This document shows positions 24,387-32,265 of a DNA stretch of 64,000 bases, piece after piece. The notes beneath the pieces were generated by a model. The model ran no database searches, was not told the origin of the DNA, and worked only from the letters and a program-made list of their open reading frames with translations. Source of the stretch: Ramlibacter sp. (GTDB taxonomy: Bacteria > Pseudomonadota > Gammaproteobacteria > Burkholderiales > Burkholderiaceae_C); assembly GCA_016713005.1 (NCBI GenBank), contig JADJPY010000003.1:1-64000 (forward strand). Reading direction: 5' to 3'. The position numbers were made by a program, and so were the translations under genes. Position 1 is the first letter of the stretch, and each line of letters starts with the position of its first letter.

Positions 24387-25913
24387 CTACATCACCGCGC
24401 CGATCTGCCAGGGCACGAACTCGTTTTGCCCGTAACCGTGACGTTCGCTCTTGGACAACTCGCCCGAGGCGGTGGCCAGAACCAGCTCAAAAATGCGCCG
24501 ACCCATGGCCTGGATGTCCGATGTGCCTTCGATGATCTCGCCGCAATTGACGTCCATGTCGTCTTCCTGGCGCTGCCACAGTGCCGAGTTGGTGGCCAGC
24601 TTGAGTGACGGAGATGGCGCACAGCCATAGGCGCTGCCGCGCCCGGTGGTGAAGCAGATCAGGTTGGCGCCGCCAGCCACCTGGCCGGTGGCGCTCACCG
24701 GGTCGTAGCCCGGGGTGTCCATGTAGACGAAGCCGTGGGCCGTGACCGGCTCGGCGTATTCGTACACGGCTTCCAGATTGGTGGTGCCGCCCTTGGCCAC
24801 TGCACCCAGCGACTTCTCCAGGATGGTGGTCAACCCACCTGCCTTGTTGCCAGGCGAGGGGTTGTTGTTCATCTCGCCCTCATTGATCCGGGTGTAGTGC
24901 TCCCACCACTTGATGCGTGCGATCAGTTTTTCGCCCACTTCGCGTTTTACCGCGCGACGCGTCAGCAGGTGTTCGGCGCCATAGATTTCCGGCGTCTCGC
25001 TCAGGATGGCGGTGCCGCCATGCGCGACCAGCAGGTCCACTGCCGCGCCCAGCGCCGGATTGGCGCTTATGCCGCTGTAGCCGTCCGAGCCACCGCACTG
25101 CAGACCGATGGTGATGTGTGATGCGCTGCAGGGTTCCCGCTTCACCGCATTGGCCTGCGGCAGCATTTCCTTCACCAGCGCTATGCCTTTTTCAACCGTC
25201 TTGCGTGTGCCCCCGGTGTCCTGGATGTTGAAGACCTTGAGGGTTTCGCCTTCGCGCAAGCTGCTGTGGGCGAGCCAGGCGTTGATCTGGTTGGCCTCGC
25301 AACCCAGCCCCACCACGATAACTCCCCAGAAATTGGCATGTGTGGCATAGCCCGCAAGCGTGCGCTCCAGGATCTGCATGCCCATGCCCTGCGTGTCCAT
25401 GCCGCAGCCAGTGCCATGGGTGAGTGCCACCACGCCGTCGATCATCGGAAAGGCGGCAAGCGCGGCCGGATTGGTCTGGCGTGAGAAGTGGTCTGCAATC
25501 GCCCGCGCGGCCGTGGCCGAGCAGTTGACGCTGGACAGGACGCCGATGTAGTTTCGCGTGGCCACCCGGCCGTCAGAACGCCTGATGCCCAAGAACGTTG
25601 CCTCCCGTGGCGCAGGCGCGGGCTTCACGTCGGCACCAAACGCGTAGTCGCGCGCAAACGCGCCCCCTTCGGCGCCGACGCCCAGGTTGTGGGTGTGCAC
25701 ATGCTCACCGGCAGCAATCGGCTGGGTGGCAAATCCGATGATCTGGTTGTAGCGCCGGACCGGCTCGCCGACGGCGATGTTCCGGGTGGCCAGCTTGTGG
25801 CCGGGCGGTACCAGCCCGCGCACCGGAATGCCTTCGACCGTGGTGCCGCCTACGAGCTGCGCACGGGCGATCAATACATCGTCTGCGGGGTGGAGTCTGA
25901 TAGAGGGCGTCAT
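24387..25913 (-). CDS. UxaA family sugar-acid dehydratase (altronate/galactarate dehydratase-like)
   Basis: This 508-residue iron-dependent dehydratase joins an N-terminal SAF-type domain (DDVLIARAQLVGGTTVEGIPVRGLVPPGHKLATRNIAVGEPVRRYNQIIGFA) to the UxaA catalytic domain. The latter shows GVLSSVNCSATAA, THGTGCGMDTQG, GLGCEANQI, LQCGGSDGYSGISANPALG and NLICFTTGRGSAYG; the repeated Cys residues are typical. Family members dehydrate altronate, galactarate or glucarate to 2-keto-3-deoxy acids. ATG 25913 sits one base after the dctM stop; the longer frame into dctM is rejected. The operon pairs it with SDRs and an FAH hydrolase, which suggests a non-phosphorylative sugar-acid pathway. Confidence 0.88.
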   Translation of the reverse strand: MTPSIRLHPADDVLIARAQLVGGTTVEGIPVRGLVPPGHKLATRNIAVGEPVRRYNQIIGFATQPIAAGEHVHTHNLGVGAEGGAFARDYAFGADVKPAPAPREATFLGIRRSDGRVATRNYIGVLSSVNCSATAARAIADHFSRQTNPAALAAFPMIDGVVALTHGTGCGMDTQGMGMQILERTLAGYATHANFWGVIVVGLGCEANQINAWLAHSSLREGETLKVFNIQDTGGTRKTVEKGIALVKEMLPQANAVKREPCSASHITIGLQCGGSDGYSGISANPALGAAVDLLVAHGGTAILSETPEIYGAEHLLTRRAVKREVGEKLIARIKWWEHYTRINEGEMNNNPSPGNKAGGLTTILEKSLGAVAKGGTTNLEAVYEYAEPVTAHGFVYMDTPGYDPVSATGQVAGGANLICFTTGRGSAYGCAPSPSLKLATNSALWQRQEDDMDVNCGEIIEGTSDIQAMGRRIFELVLATASGELSKSERHGYGQNEFVPWQIGAVM

Positions 25914-25914
25914 G

Positions 25915-27309
25915 TCAGTAAAACATTTTCGGCAACCAAAGAACCAGCTTCGGAAAGTAGGTGATGACCACCAGCGAACCCAATAGCGGCACCAGCCAGG
26001 GCAGGATGGCAATGGTTGTTCTTTCAACCGAGAGTTTCGCAACACGCGCCAACACAAACAGAACCATGCCCATCGGCGGGTGCAGCAGGCCGATCATGAG
26101 GTTGAGCACCATGACCAGTCCAAAGTGGACCAGGTCGATGCCCAGCTGCTGGCAGATCGGGACAAGAATGGGGACCAGGATGGTGATGGCGGCTGTGGGC
26201 TCGAGGAAGCAGCCCACAAACAGCATGAGCAGGTTGGCCAGGAGCAGGAACACCCATGGTTCCTTGGTGAAGCCCAGCACCCACTGCGCGATGGCCGAGG
26301 TGACGCCGGTGGCTGTGAGCATCCAGCCAAAGATGCTGGCCGCAGCCACGATGAACAGCACGGTGGCCGTGGTCTCCACCGTGTCCAGGCAGACCTTGAC
26401 GAACATCTTCCAGTTGAGCGTGCGGTACCAGGCGAAACCGAGAGCCATCGCCCACAGGCAGGCCGCAATGGCGCCTTCGGTGGGCGTGAAGATGCCCGTG
26501 GTCATGCCGCCGATCAGCAACACGGGAGTCATGATCGGCAGCGCCGCCTGGAAGTTGAAGAACTTGTCTGCCGCAAACAGCACCACCAGCGCCACCACCA
26601 CGGTGATCTGCGGAGGGAAGCCGGCCTTGGCGATCAGCAGCCATACCGAAACTGGCCAGACGATGACAACCGCCGTCTCGGCCAGCGCCTTGATCACGCG
26701 CGGCCATTCAAACTTGATGTCGCCGCCCCAACCATTCTTGTGGGCAAAGTACGCCACCGTCAGCATCATCAGCAGGGCCATGAGGATGCCGGGGAGAATG
26801 CCCGCCAGAAAGAGCGCTCCAACGCTCACGTTGGCCATCATTCCGTAAATCACGAACGGCAAGCTGGGCGGGATGATGGGCCCCAGCGTCGCCGAGGCAG
26901 CGGTGACGCCGACGGCAAATTCCTTGTCGTAGCCGTGGTCCGTCATGGCCTTGATCTCGATCGTGCCAAGGCCAGCGGCGTCGGCGATGGCGGTGCCGCT
27001 CATCCCGGCAAACACCACCGAGCCGACCACGTTCACGTGGCCCAGACCGCCCTTGAGCCAACCCACCAGCGCCAGTGCGTAGTTGTAGATGCGGTTGGTG
27101 ATGCCTGCGTTGTTCATCAGGTTGCCGGCCAGGATGAAGAAGGGCACGGCCAGCAGCGGAAAGCTGTCGATGCCACTGACCATGCGGTGGATCACCACGA
27201 AGGGCGGCAGGTTGCCCGTCCACCAGATGTACAGCAAGGCCGAGCCCGCCATGGCCACCGCCACCGGAATGCCACCCGCCATGAGGAACAGGAAAATGAT
27301 CTTGAGCAT
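25915..27309 (-). CDS. dctM: TRAP transporter large permease (DctM)
   Basis: This 464-residue membrane protein has about 12-13 hydrophobic helices and is the transport subunit of a tripartite ATP-independent periplasmic system driven by an ion gradient. DctM landmarks are PFFILAGNLMNNAGITNRIYNYA, GLGHVNVVGSVVFAGMSGTAIADAAGLGTIEIKAM, ASATLGPIIPPSLPFVIYG, FTPTEGAIAA and the C-terminal NLMIGLLHPPMGMVLFVLARVAKL. It comes between dctQ and the UxaA-type dehydratase with short gaps. With the binding protein it should import a sugar acid or similar carboxylate. Confidence 0.94.
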   Translation of the reverse strand: MLKIIFLFLMAGGIPVAVAMAGSALLYIWWTGNLPPFVVIHRMVSGIDSFPLLAVPFFILAGNLMNNAGITNRIYNYALALVGWLKGGLGHVNVVGSVVFAGMSGTAIADAAGLGTIEIKAMTDHGYDKEFAVGVTAASATLGPIIPPSLPFVIYGMMANVSVGALFLAGILPGILMALLMMLTVAYFAHKNGWGGDIKFEWPRVIKALAETAVVIVWPVSVWLLIAKAGFPPQITVVVALVVLFAADKFFNFQAALPIMTPVLLIGGMTTGIFTPTEGAIAACLWAMALGFAWYRTLNWKMFVKVCLDTVETTATVLFIVAAASIFGWMLTATGVTSAIAQWVLGFTKEPWVFLLLANLLMLFVGCFLEPTAAITILVPILVPICQQLGIDLVHFGLVMVLNLMIGLLHPPMGMVLFVLARVAKLSVERTTIAILPWLVPLLGSLVVITYFPKLVLWLPKMFY

Positions 27310-27324
27310 TGCAGGGGCGTCCGG

Positions 27325-27900
27325 TCAGCGGTCGTCCATGGTTGATTCGGGTCTTTCCAGCACGCTGTAGCCGCGCCGGTGGTGAAACAGCGCGATCTTT
27401 ACGGACCGGAATGCCATGGCCGCGAAGCCCAGCAGGCAGACGCCGTACACCCAGTTCATGGGCAGGTCCACCATGGTCATGCGCGAGTTGCTGCCCAGCT
27501 TGACCATCATCATGACAGTCAGCACGGCCGCAGACGCAAAAAAGCCCACGCGAAGCCAGTCCACCAGCGTGGACAGACTGCGCGACAGGATTCGGGGCAT
27601 GAACTTGTAGAAGAAGTCCACCTGGATGTGGTTGTTCTTGATCACGCCAATGGTGGCGCCGGTGAACACAGTGGCGATCAGCAGGTAGCGCGCAATCTCT
27701 TCCGTCCAGGCAGCCGAGTTGTTGAGCACATAGCGCGTGAAGAACTGGTAGAACACGGTGGCCCCGAGCAGCCAGAAGAAGCCCAGCGCCACCCAGGCCT
27801 CCACCGGCGTGCCCGACAGGTCCACCGCCTCGTCCTGCGCATGAAACTCGCCATCGGCCCCCATCACGGGGGCCATGTCGTCAATCGTTTCGATCGTCAT
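27325..27900 (-). CDS. dctQ: TRAP transporter small permease (DctQ)
   Basis: This 191-residue small TRAP membrane subunit has four hydrophobic helices: VEAWVALGFFWLLGATVFYQFF, YLLIATVFTGATIGVI, FASAAVLTVMMMVKLG and NWVYGVCLLGFAAMAFRSV. The typical NSAAWTEEIARYLLIA precedes the second helix. The N-terminus of about 30 residues is acidic. It lies 15 bases before dctM and 12 bases after dctP, giving the standard P-Q-M order. Confidence 0.92.
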   Translation of the reverse strand: MTIETIDDMAPVMGADGEFHAQDEAVDLSGTPVEAWVALGFFWLLGATVFYQFFTRYVLNNSAAWTEEIARYLLIATVFTGATIGVIKNNHIQVDFFYKFMPRILSRSLSTLVDWLRVGFFASAAVLTVMMMVKLGSNSRMTMVDLPMNWVYGVCLLGFAAMAFRSVKIALFHHRRGYSVLERPESTMDDR

Positions 27901-27912
27901 GCGCGCACGGAC

Positions 27913-28899
27913 TTACTTGATCGCAATGACGCGGTCCCAGTCCTTCTTGTCGAGCTTCATGGACTCGAAGGTGATGGCCTTGAGCACGCGCTGCTGGAAG
28001 TCATTGCGGTCCACCGTGATCACGTTGTTGCCCTTCTTCTTGAACTCTTCCACCAGTTCGCCTTCGCGCTTGCGGATGTCGTTGGTGGCGTTTACGGCGG
28101 CTTCCTGCGTGATGTCCGTCAGCAGCTTTTGCTCGGCTGGGGTCAGCTTGCCCATCAGGCTGGGCGAAATCACGGTGAGCAGCGCATCCGAAATGTGCCC
28201 GGTCAGGATGATGTTCTTCTGCACTTCGTAGAACTTCTTGGCTTCGATGGTGGGCAAGGGGTTCTCCTGCGCGTCCACGGTGCCGTTTTGCAGTGCGAGG
28301 TACACCTCGGCAAAGGCGATCGGCGTGGGGTTGGCCCCGCAGGCGCGCGGCAGCGCGGTGTAGGCCGGCGAATCAGGCACGCGCATCTTGATGCCCTTCA
28401 TCTCGTCGCAGTTCTTGAACGCCTTGTTGCTGGTGGCGTGGCGCGCTCCGTAGTAGGTGAGCGCCGTCACGGTGTTGCCGGTGGCCTTCTTGTAACCCTC
28501 GGTGAGCTCCTTGAAGATGTCGCTCTTGCCGTACTTGATGACGTGATCCGCATCACGGAAGGTGAACGGGTAGTAGCTCACAGCCAGGCGGGGAAACGAG
28601 TTGGAGGCGAACGACGCACCTGTGAGGATGATGTCCACCGTGCCCAGCTGCAAACCCTGGTTGATGTCGCTTTCCTTGCCCAGGCTGGATGCCGGAAACA
28701 CCTGGATCTCGTACTTACCGTTGGTCTTTTTCTTGAACTCCTCACCGGCCCAGACCGACCACTTGTGGTAGGGCTCTGACGTTTCGTACACGTGTGCCCA
28801 TTTCAGCTTGGTCTGCGCCTGTGCAAGGCCAAATGGGGCTGTAGCCCCCGCCAGTACTGCGCAAGCAGCTATCAATTTAATAGCAAAACGCTTCTTCAT
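27913..28899 (-). CDS. dctP: TRAP transporter periplasmic substrate-binding protein (DctP)
   Basis: This 328-residue periplasmic binding protein has a signal peptide ending near LAQAQ (cleavage after about residue 29). Family features are KLKWAHVYETSEPYHKWSVWAGEEFKKKTNGKYEIQVFPASSLG, LQLGTVDIILTG, the ligand-site segment KGIKMRVPDSPAYTALPRACGANPTPIAFAEVYLALQNGTVDAQENPLPTI with the conserved Arg, and a late KREGELVEEFKKKG helix. It binds a carboxylate, and by context probably a sugar acid. The hydrophobic core of its signal peptide is encoded by a copy of the dispersed repeat. Confidence 0.93.
   Translation of the reverse strand: MKKRFAIKLIAACAVLAGATAPFGLAQAQTKLKWAHVYETSEPYHKWSVWAGEEFKKKTNGKYEIQVFPASSLGKESDINQGLQLGTVDIILTGASFASNSFPRLAVSYYPFTFRDADHVIKYGKSDIFKELTEGYKKATGNTVTALTYYGARHATSNKAFKNCDEMKGIKMRVPDSPAYTALPRACGANPTPIAFAEVYLALQNGTVDAQENPLPTIEAKKFYEVQKNIILTGHISDALLTVISPSLMGKLTPAEQKLLTDITQEAAVNATNDIRKREGELVEEFKKKGNNVITVDRNDFQQRVLKAITFESMKLDKKDWDRVIAIK
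28827..28884 (-). repeat. Dispersed GCTAT...ATAGC repeat, copy G, encoding the DctP signal-peptide core
   Basis: The head GCTATCAATTTAATAGC is at 28868-28884. The tail, in reverse orientation, is GGCCAAATGGGGCTGTAGCC (28827-28846) followed by CCCGCCAG. Read on the coding strand the unit gives AIKLIAACAVLAGATAPFG, the hydrophobic part of the DctP signal peptide. Head, spacing and tail agree with the intergenic copies. Confidence 0.72.
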
Positions 28900-28938
28900 G
28901 GTAATGTCTCCTACAGTGGTGGATGGGGGTTGCTGGCG

Positions 28939-29667
28939 TCAGGAATCGCTTTTCTTCGCGCGGCGCCAGCTCGCGCTGAATCGGGCATGGGATTTGTCCA
29001 GGTGGCTGTGCATGGCCGTGCGCGCGGCGTCGGGGTCGCGGGCGCGGATGGCATCGTGAATGGCCTCGTGTTCGGTGATGGCGGCGCGCCAGGAGTCCAC
29101 GGTCTCAAAGTAACCGCCCAGCCGCTCGAACAGCGGGCCGCGTCGCGAATCCCAGAAACCCTGAACGGTCTCCAGCAGCACCACGTTGCCGCAGGCCTGG
29201 ACGATTGAAGTATGGAAAGCGCGGTCCCCGTCGAGCGGCATCACGTTGCGGTCTGCGTCGATCTGCATCGCGTCGATGGCGCGGCGCATGGCGTCGGTGT
29301 CTTTCCGCTTGGCCTGCACGGCGGCGAGGGCGGCAACCTCCCCTTCCACCACGCGGCGGGCCCGGATCAACTCCAGAGGCCCCCATTCGGTGGGCGGGAT
29401 CGGGGTATGGCCCTGGCCTTTGCCGTTGCTGGATGCGCGGTCCTTGACGTACACGCCGGAGCCGGTTCGCACCTCGACCCAGCCTTCCACTTCCAGGGCA
29501 ATCAGCGCTTCTCGCACCGAGGGCCTGCTCACGCCCAGCTGCTTGGCCAGGTCCCGTTCGGCCGGGAGGCGTGTCCCGGCCACGAACTCGCCGGCCGACA
29601 TGAGCGTGCGCAGCTGCTCGGCAATCTGCCGGTACAGGCGCTGGGGCTCTACGGTTTGCAGCGGCAT
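28939..29667 (-). CDS. FadR-subfamily GntR transcriptional regulator
   Basis: This 242-residue regulator has an N-terminal winged helix (LYRQIAEQLRTLMSAGEFVAGTRLPAERDLAKQLGVSRPSVREALIALEVEGWVEVRTGSGVYV) and a helical FCD ligand domain (ELIRARRVVEGEVAALAA, FHTSIVQACGN, EHEAIHDAIRARDPDAARTAMHSHLDKSHARF). FCD proteins usually bind small carboxylates and release DNA. ATG 29667 is preferred over the upstream TTG at 29682. It lies between the TRAP operon (same strand, 39 bases) and the divergent SDR operon, and should control both in response to the imported sugar acid. A consensus FadR-type operator lies just upstream. Confidence 0.92.
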   Translation of the reverse strand: MPLQTVEPQRLYRQIAEQLRTLMSAGEFVAGTRLPAERDLAKQLGVSRPSVREALIALEVEGWVEVRTGSGVYVKDRASSNGKGQGHTPIPPTEWGPLELIRARRVVEGEVAALAAVQAKRKDTDAMRRAIDAMQIDADRNVMPLDGDRAFHTSIVQACGNVVLLETVQGFWDSRRGPLFERLGGYFETVDSWRAAITEHEAIHDAIRARDPDAARTAMHSHLDKSHARFSASWRRAKKSDS

Positions 29668-29715
29668 GGCGAGGTTGGACAAATCCGGTTTAAGGGTTAG
29701 CCAGAACTGGCCAAG

Positions 29716-29726
29716 TGGTCAGACCA
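29716..29726. promoter_or_regulatory. FadR/GntR-type operator
   Basis: TGGTCAGACCA is a perfect inverted repeat matching the TGGT-N3-ACCA consensus known for FadR-subfamily regulators. It is 49 bases upstream of the regulator start and 75 bases before the divergent SDR, where it could control both directions. The site is seen; the regulator assignment is inferred from position and family. Confidence 0.7.
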
Positions 29727-29800
29727 ATTTAGAATGCCACGAACCCCTTCCACGACATATCCGGCAAAACCCTCGGGCATTGCCGACACCTGGAGACACC

Positions 29801-30535
29801 ATGCGACTCAAAGGAAAGACCGCCCTCGTCACCGCGGCAGGGCAGGGCATCGGCCGTGCCAGCGTTCTGGCCATGGCCGCCGAAGGCGCCCAGGTCTGGG
29901 CCACCGACGTGAACCCCAAGCTGCTGGACAGCTTTGACGGGGTGGCCAACGTGCGCTGCGTGGTGCTGGATGTGCTGGACAAGGCGGCGATCCACCGGGT
30001 GGTGGGTGACCTGCCGCCACTGGATGTGCTGTTCAACTGTGCAGGGTTCGTGCACAACGGCAACATCCTGCAGGCCACGGACGCGGAATGGGAGTTTGCA
30101 TTCAACCTCAACGTGCGCTCCCAGTTCTGGATGATCCAGGCCGTGCTTCCTGCCATGCTGGCCAAAGGCGGCGGCAGCATCATCAACATGGCCAGTGTGT
30201 GCGGGAGCGTCAAGGGGCTGCCCAACCGCCTGATCTACGGCGCATCCAAAGCCGCCGTGATCGGCCTGACCAAGGCTGTCGCTGCCGATCACGTGGCTCA
30301 GGGCATCCGTTGCAACGCCATCGCGCCCGGCACGGTGGACACACCGTCGCTGGCGGATCGAATCAACAGCTACGCCGACCCGGTGGAGGCGCGGAAGAAC
30401 TTCATCGCGCGCCAGCCCATGGGGCGGCTGGCCCAGGCGCACGAAATCGCGCCGATCATCGTCTACCTGGCCAGCGACGAGTCGGTGTTTGCCAGCGGGC
30501 AGGTGCTCTCCGTCGACGGCGGCATGACCATATGA
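29801..30535 (+). CDS. SDR dehydrogenase, 2-keto-3-deoxy-sugar-acid dehydrogenase-like
   Basis: This 244-residue classical short-chain dehydrogenase has TAAGQGIGRA (about 11-20), the cofactor-selecting DV in WATDVNP, NCAGFVHNG, catalytic Ser in NMASVCGSVKG, and Y-x3-K in LIYGASKAAV. It resembles the BDH2/2-keto-3-deoxy-L-fuconate dehydrogenase group, which oxidises C4 of 2-keto-3-deoxy sugar acids with NAD. ATG 29801 has TGGAG upstream; the longer frame runs through the divergent regulator and is rejected. It is the first gene of a three-gene operon with a second SDR and an FAH hydrolase, fitting oxidation followed by hydrolytic cleavage. Confidence 0.85.
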   Translation: MRLKGKTALVTAAGQGIGRASVLAMAAEGAQVWATDVNPKLLDSFDGVANVRCVVLDVLDKAAIHRVVGDLPPLDVLFNCAGFVHNGNILQATDAEWEFAFNLNVRSQFWMIQAVLPAMLAKGGGSIINMASVCGSVKGLPNRLIYGASKAAVIGLTKAVAADHVAQGIRCNAIAPGTVDTPSLADRINSYADPVEARKNFIARQPMGRLAQAHEIAPIIVYLASDESVFASGQVLSVDGGMTI

Positions 30536-31278
30536 ACCAGCTGGATTTCGAGGGCCGGCATGCGGTGGTGACAGGAGGGGCAACGGGGTTGGGCTTTGCC
30601 ATCGCGCAACGCATGATCGCCTCGGGCGGCAGCGTGTCGCTGTGGGACCGCGACGGGTCGGGCGCGCACAAGGCGGCGGGCAGACTTGGCCCCAGGGCGC
30701 TAGCCGTTGCCGTGGATGTGGTCGACCACTCCAGCGTAGCGGCAGCGGTGGAGGCCACGCTTGGGCAATCAGGCCGCATCGACGCACTGGTCAACAGCGC
30801 GGGCATCACCGGCCCCAATGTCAAGGTGTGGGACTACCCGCTTGATGCCTGGCGGCAGGTCCTGGAGGTCAACCTGACAGGCTTGTTTATCTGCTGCCGT
30901 GAAGTCGTACCCCACATGCGGCAGCGCAATTACGGTCGCATCGTCAATATCGCTTCGGTTGCCGGAAAGGATGGCAATCCCAATGCCAGCGCGTACAGCG
31001 CCAGCAAAGCAGCCGTCATTGCCCTGACCAAATCCCTGGGCAAGGAGCTGGCAGATACCGGCGTCCGCGTGAACTGCGTGACGCCCGCCGCCGTGAAGAC
31101 AGCCATCTTCGACCAGATGACACCGGAGCACATCCAGTTCATGCTGTCCAAAATCCCGATGGGCCGCTTCGGCACGCCCGACGAGGTGGCGGCCCTGGTG
31201 GGCTGGCTGTGTACCGAAGACTGTTCCTTTTCCACGGGCGCGGTGTTTGACCTGTCCGGTGGGCGTTCCACATACTAA
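30532..31278 (+). CDS. Short-chain dehydrogenase/reductase
   Basis: This 248-residue classical SDR has TGGATGLGFA, DRDG, NSAGITGPN, NIASVAGKDGNPNAS with the catalytic Ser, and Y-x3-K in AYSASKAAV; the C-terminus is SGGRSTY. It is the FabG-like type found in sugar and sugar-acid operons. The ATG overlaps the preceding stop (ATGA), so it is coupled to the first SDR. It might interconvert the C3/C4 epimer of the sugar acid or oxidise a lactone or aldehyde precursor; the sequence does not decide. Confidence 0.85.
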   Translation: MNQLDFEGRHAVVTGGATGLGFAIAQRMIASGGSVSLWDRDGSGAHKAAGRLGPRALAVAVDVVDHSSVAAAVEATLGQSGRIDALVNSAGITGPNVKVWDYPLDAWRQVLEVNLTGLFICCREVVPHMRQRNYGRIVNIASVAGKDGNPNASAYSASKAAVIALTKSLGKELADTGVRVNCVTPAAVKTAIFDQMTPEHIQFMLSKIPMGRFGTPDEVAALVGWLCTEDCSFSTGAVFDLSGGRSTY

Positions 31279-31287
31279 GGAGAAAAC

Positions 31288-32136
31288 ATGAAACTCGTTC
31301 GCTACGGCAACCCGGGCAAGGAAAAACCCGGCCTGATCGATTCTGATGGCCGCCTGCGCGACCTCAGCGCCGTCATCAAGGACATCGGCCCCGGACAGCT
31401 TGGCGACGCTGCGTTGGCGAAACTGCGCAAGCTCAAGACTGGCGCACTGCCTCTGGTGAAGGGTGCCCCCCGCATGGGCTGCCCGGTGGCTGGAATCGGC
31501 AAGTTCATTGCCATCGGCCTCAACTACTCGGACCATGCTGCGGAGACGGGTGCGCCCATCCCGAAAGAGCCCATTGTCTTCATGAAAGCCACCAGTTGCA
31601 TCCAGGGTCCAAACGACCCGGTGATGTTGCCCAGGGGATCCGTCAAGAGCGACTGGGAAGTCGAGCTCGGCGTGGTGATCGGGGCGCGCGCGCGCTACGT
31701 GTCGCAAAAGGATGCGCTGGACCATGTGGCGGGTTACTGCACCGTGAATGACGTCAGTGAACGCGAGTTCCAGCTCGAGCGCGGCCCGCAGTGGGACAAG
31801 GGCAAGGGATGCGACACGTTCGGCCCCATCGGCCCGTGGCTGGTGACCCGTGACGAGGTGCCCAACCCGCAAAAGCTGACCATGTGGCTGGATCTGAATG
31901 GCAAGCGTGTGCAAAACGGCAGCACAAAAACCATGATCTTCGGCGTTGCAAAACTGGTCAGCTACGTGAGCCAGTTCATGACGCTGATGCCCGGAGACGT
32001 GATCACCACCGGGACTCCGCCAGGTGTCGGTCTGGGCATGAAGCCGCCCGTCTTCCTGAAAAAGGGCGACGTGATGGCCCTGGGCATTGAAGGCCTGGGC
32101 GAGCAGAGGCAACTGGTCGTTCCATTCAAGTTGTAG
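31288..32136 (+). CDS. Fumarylacetoacetate hydrolase family protein (probable 2,4-diketo-3-deoxy-sugar-acid hydrolase)
   Basis: This 282-residue FAH-fold metal-dependent hydrolase has IGLNYSDHAAETG, PIVFMKATSCIQGPNDPV, the metal-binding DWEVELGVVIG, GYCTVNDVSEREFQ, CDTFGPIGPWLVTRDEV and TTGTPPGVGLGM. FAH enzymes cleave C-C bonds of 1,3-diketo acids. Next to a 2-keto-3-deoxy acid dehydrogenase, the expected product of cleavage is pyruvate plus a hydroxyacid such as L-lactate or glycolate. AAGGAG stands before ATG 31288. Databases often label this group ureidoglycolate lyase, which the neighbours do not support. Confidence 0.87.
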   Translation: MKLVRYGNPGKEKPGLIDSDGRLRDLSAVIKDIGPGQLGDAALAKLRKLKTGALPLVKGAPRMGCPVAGIGKFIAIGLNYSDHAAETGAPIPKEPIVFMKATSCIQGPNDPVMLPRGSVKSDWEVELGVVIGARARYVSQKDALDHVAGYCTVNDVSEREFQLERGPQWDKGKGCDTFGPIGPWLVTRDEVPNPQKLTMWLDLNGKRVQNGSTKTMIFGVAKLVSYVSQFMTLMPGDVITTGTPPGVGLGMKPPVFLKKGDVMALGIEGLGEQRQLVVPFKL

Positions 32137-32236
32137 TACGGGCAAATCGCGGGTAAACCCGCAATCGCGCTAGAAGCGCAACCCTAGAAAAAGAAGACGA
32201 CAGGGGCTTGACGGACAGCGAAGTCATGCAAAATAG

Positions 32237-32250
32237 AACGACCGTTCGTT
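32237..32250. promoter_or_regulatory. TetR-type operator upstream of the beta-oxidation regulator
   Basis: AACGACCGTTCGTT is an imperfect palindrome (12 of 14 positions) 15 bases before the TetR start at 32266. Motifs of the ACGNNCGTTCGT kind are common TetR self-operators. Autoregulation is inferred. Confidence 0.5.
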
Positions 32251-32265
32251 TTATTTGGCTCTCAC

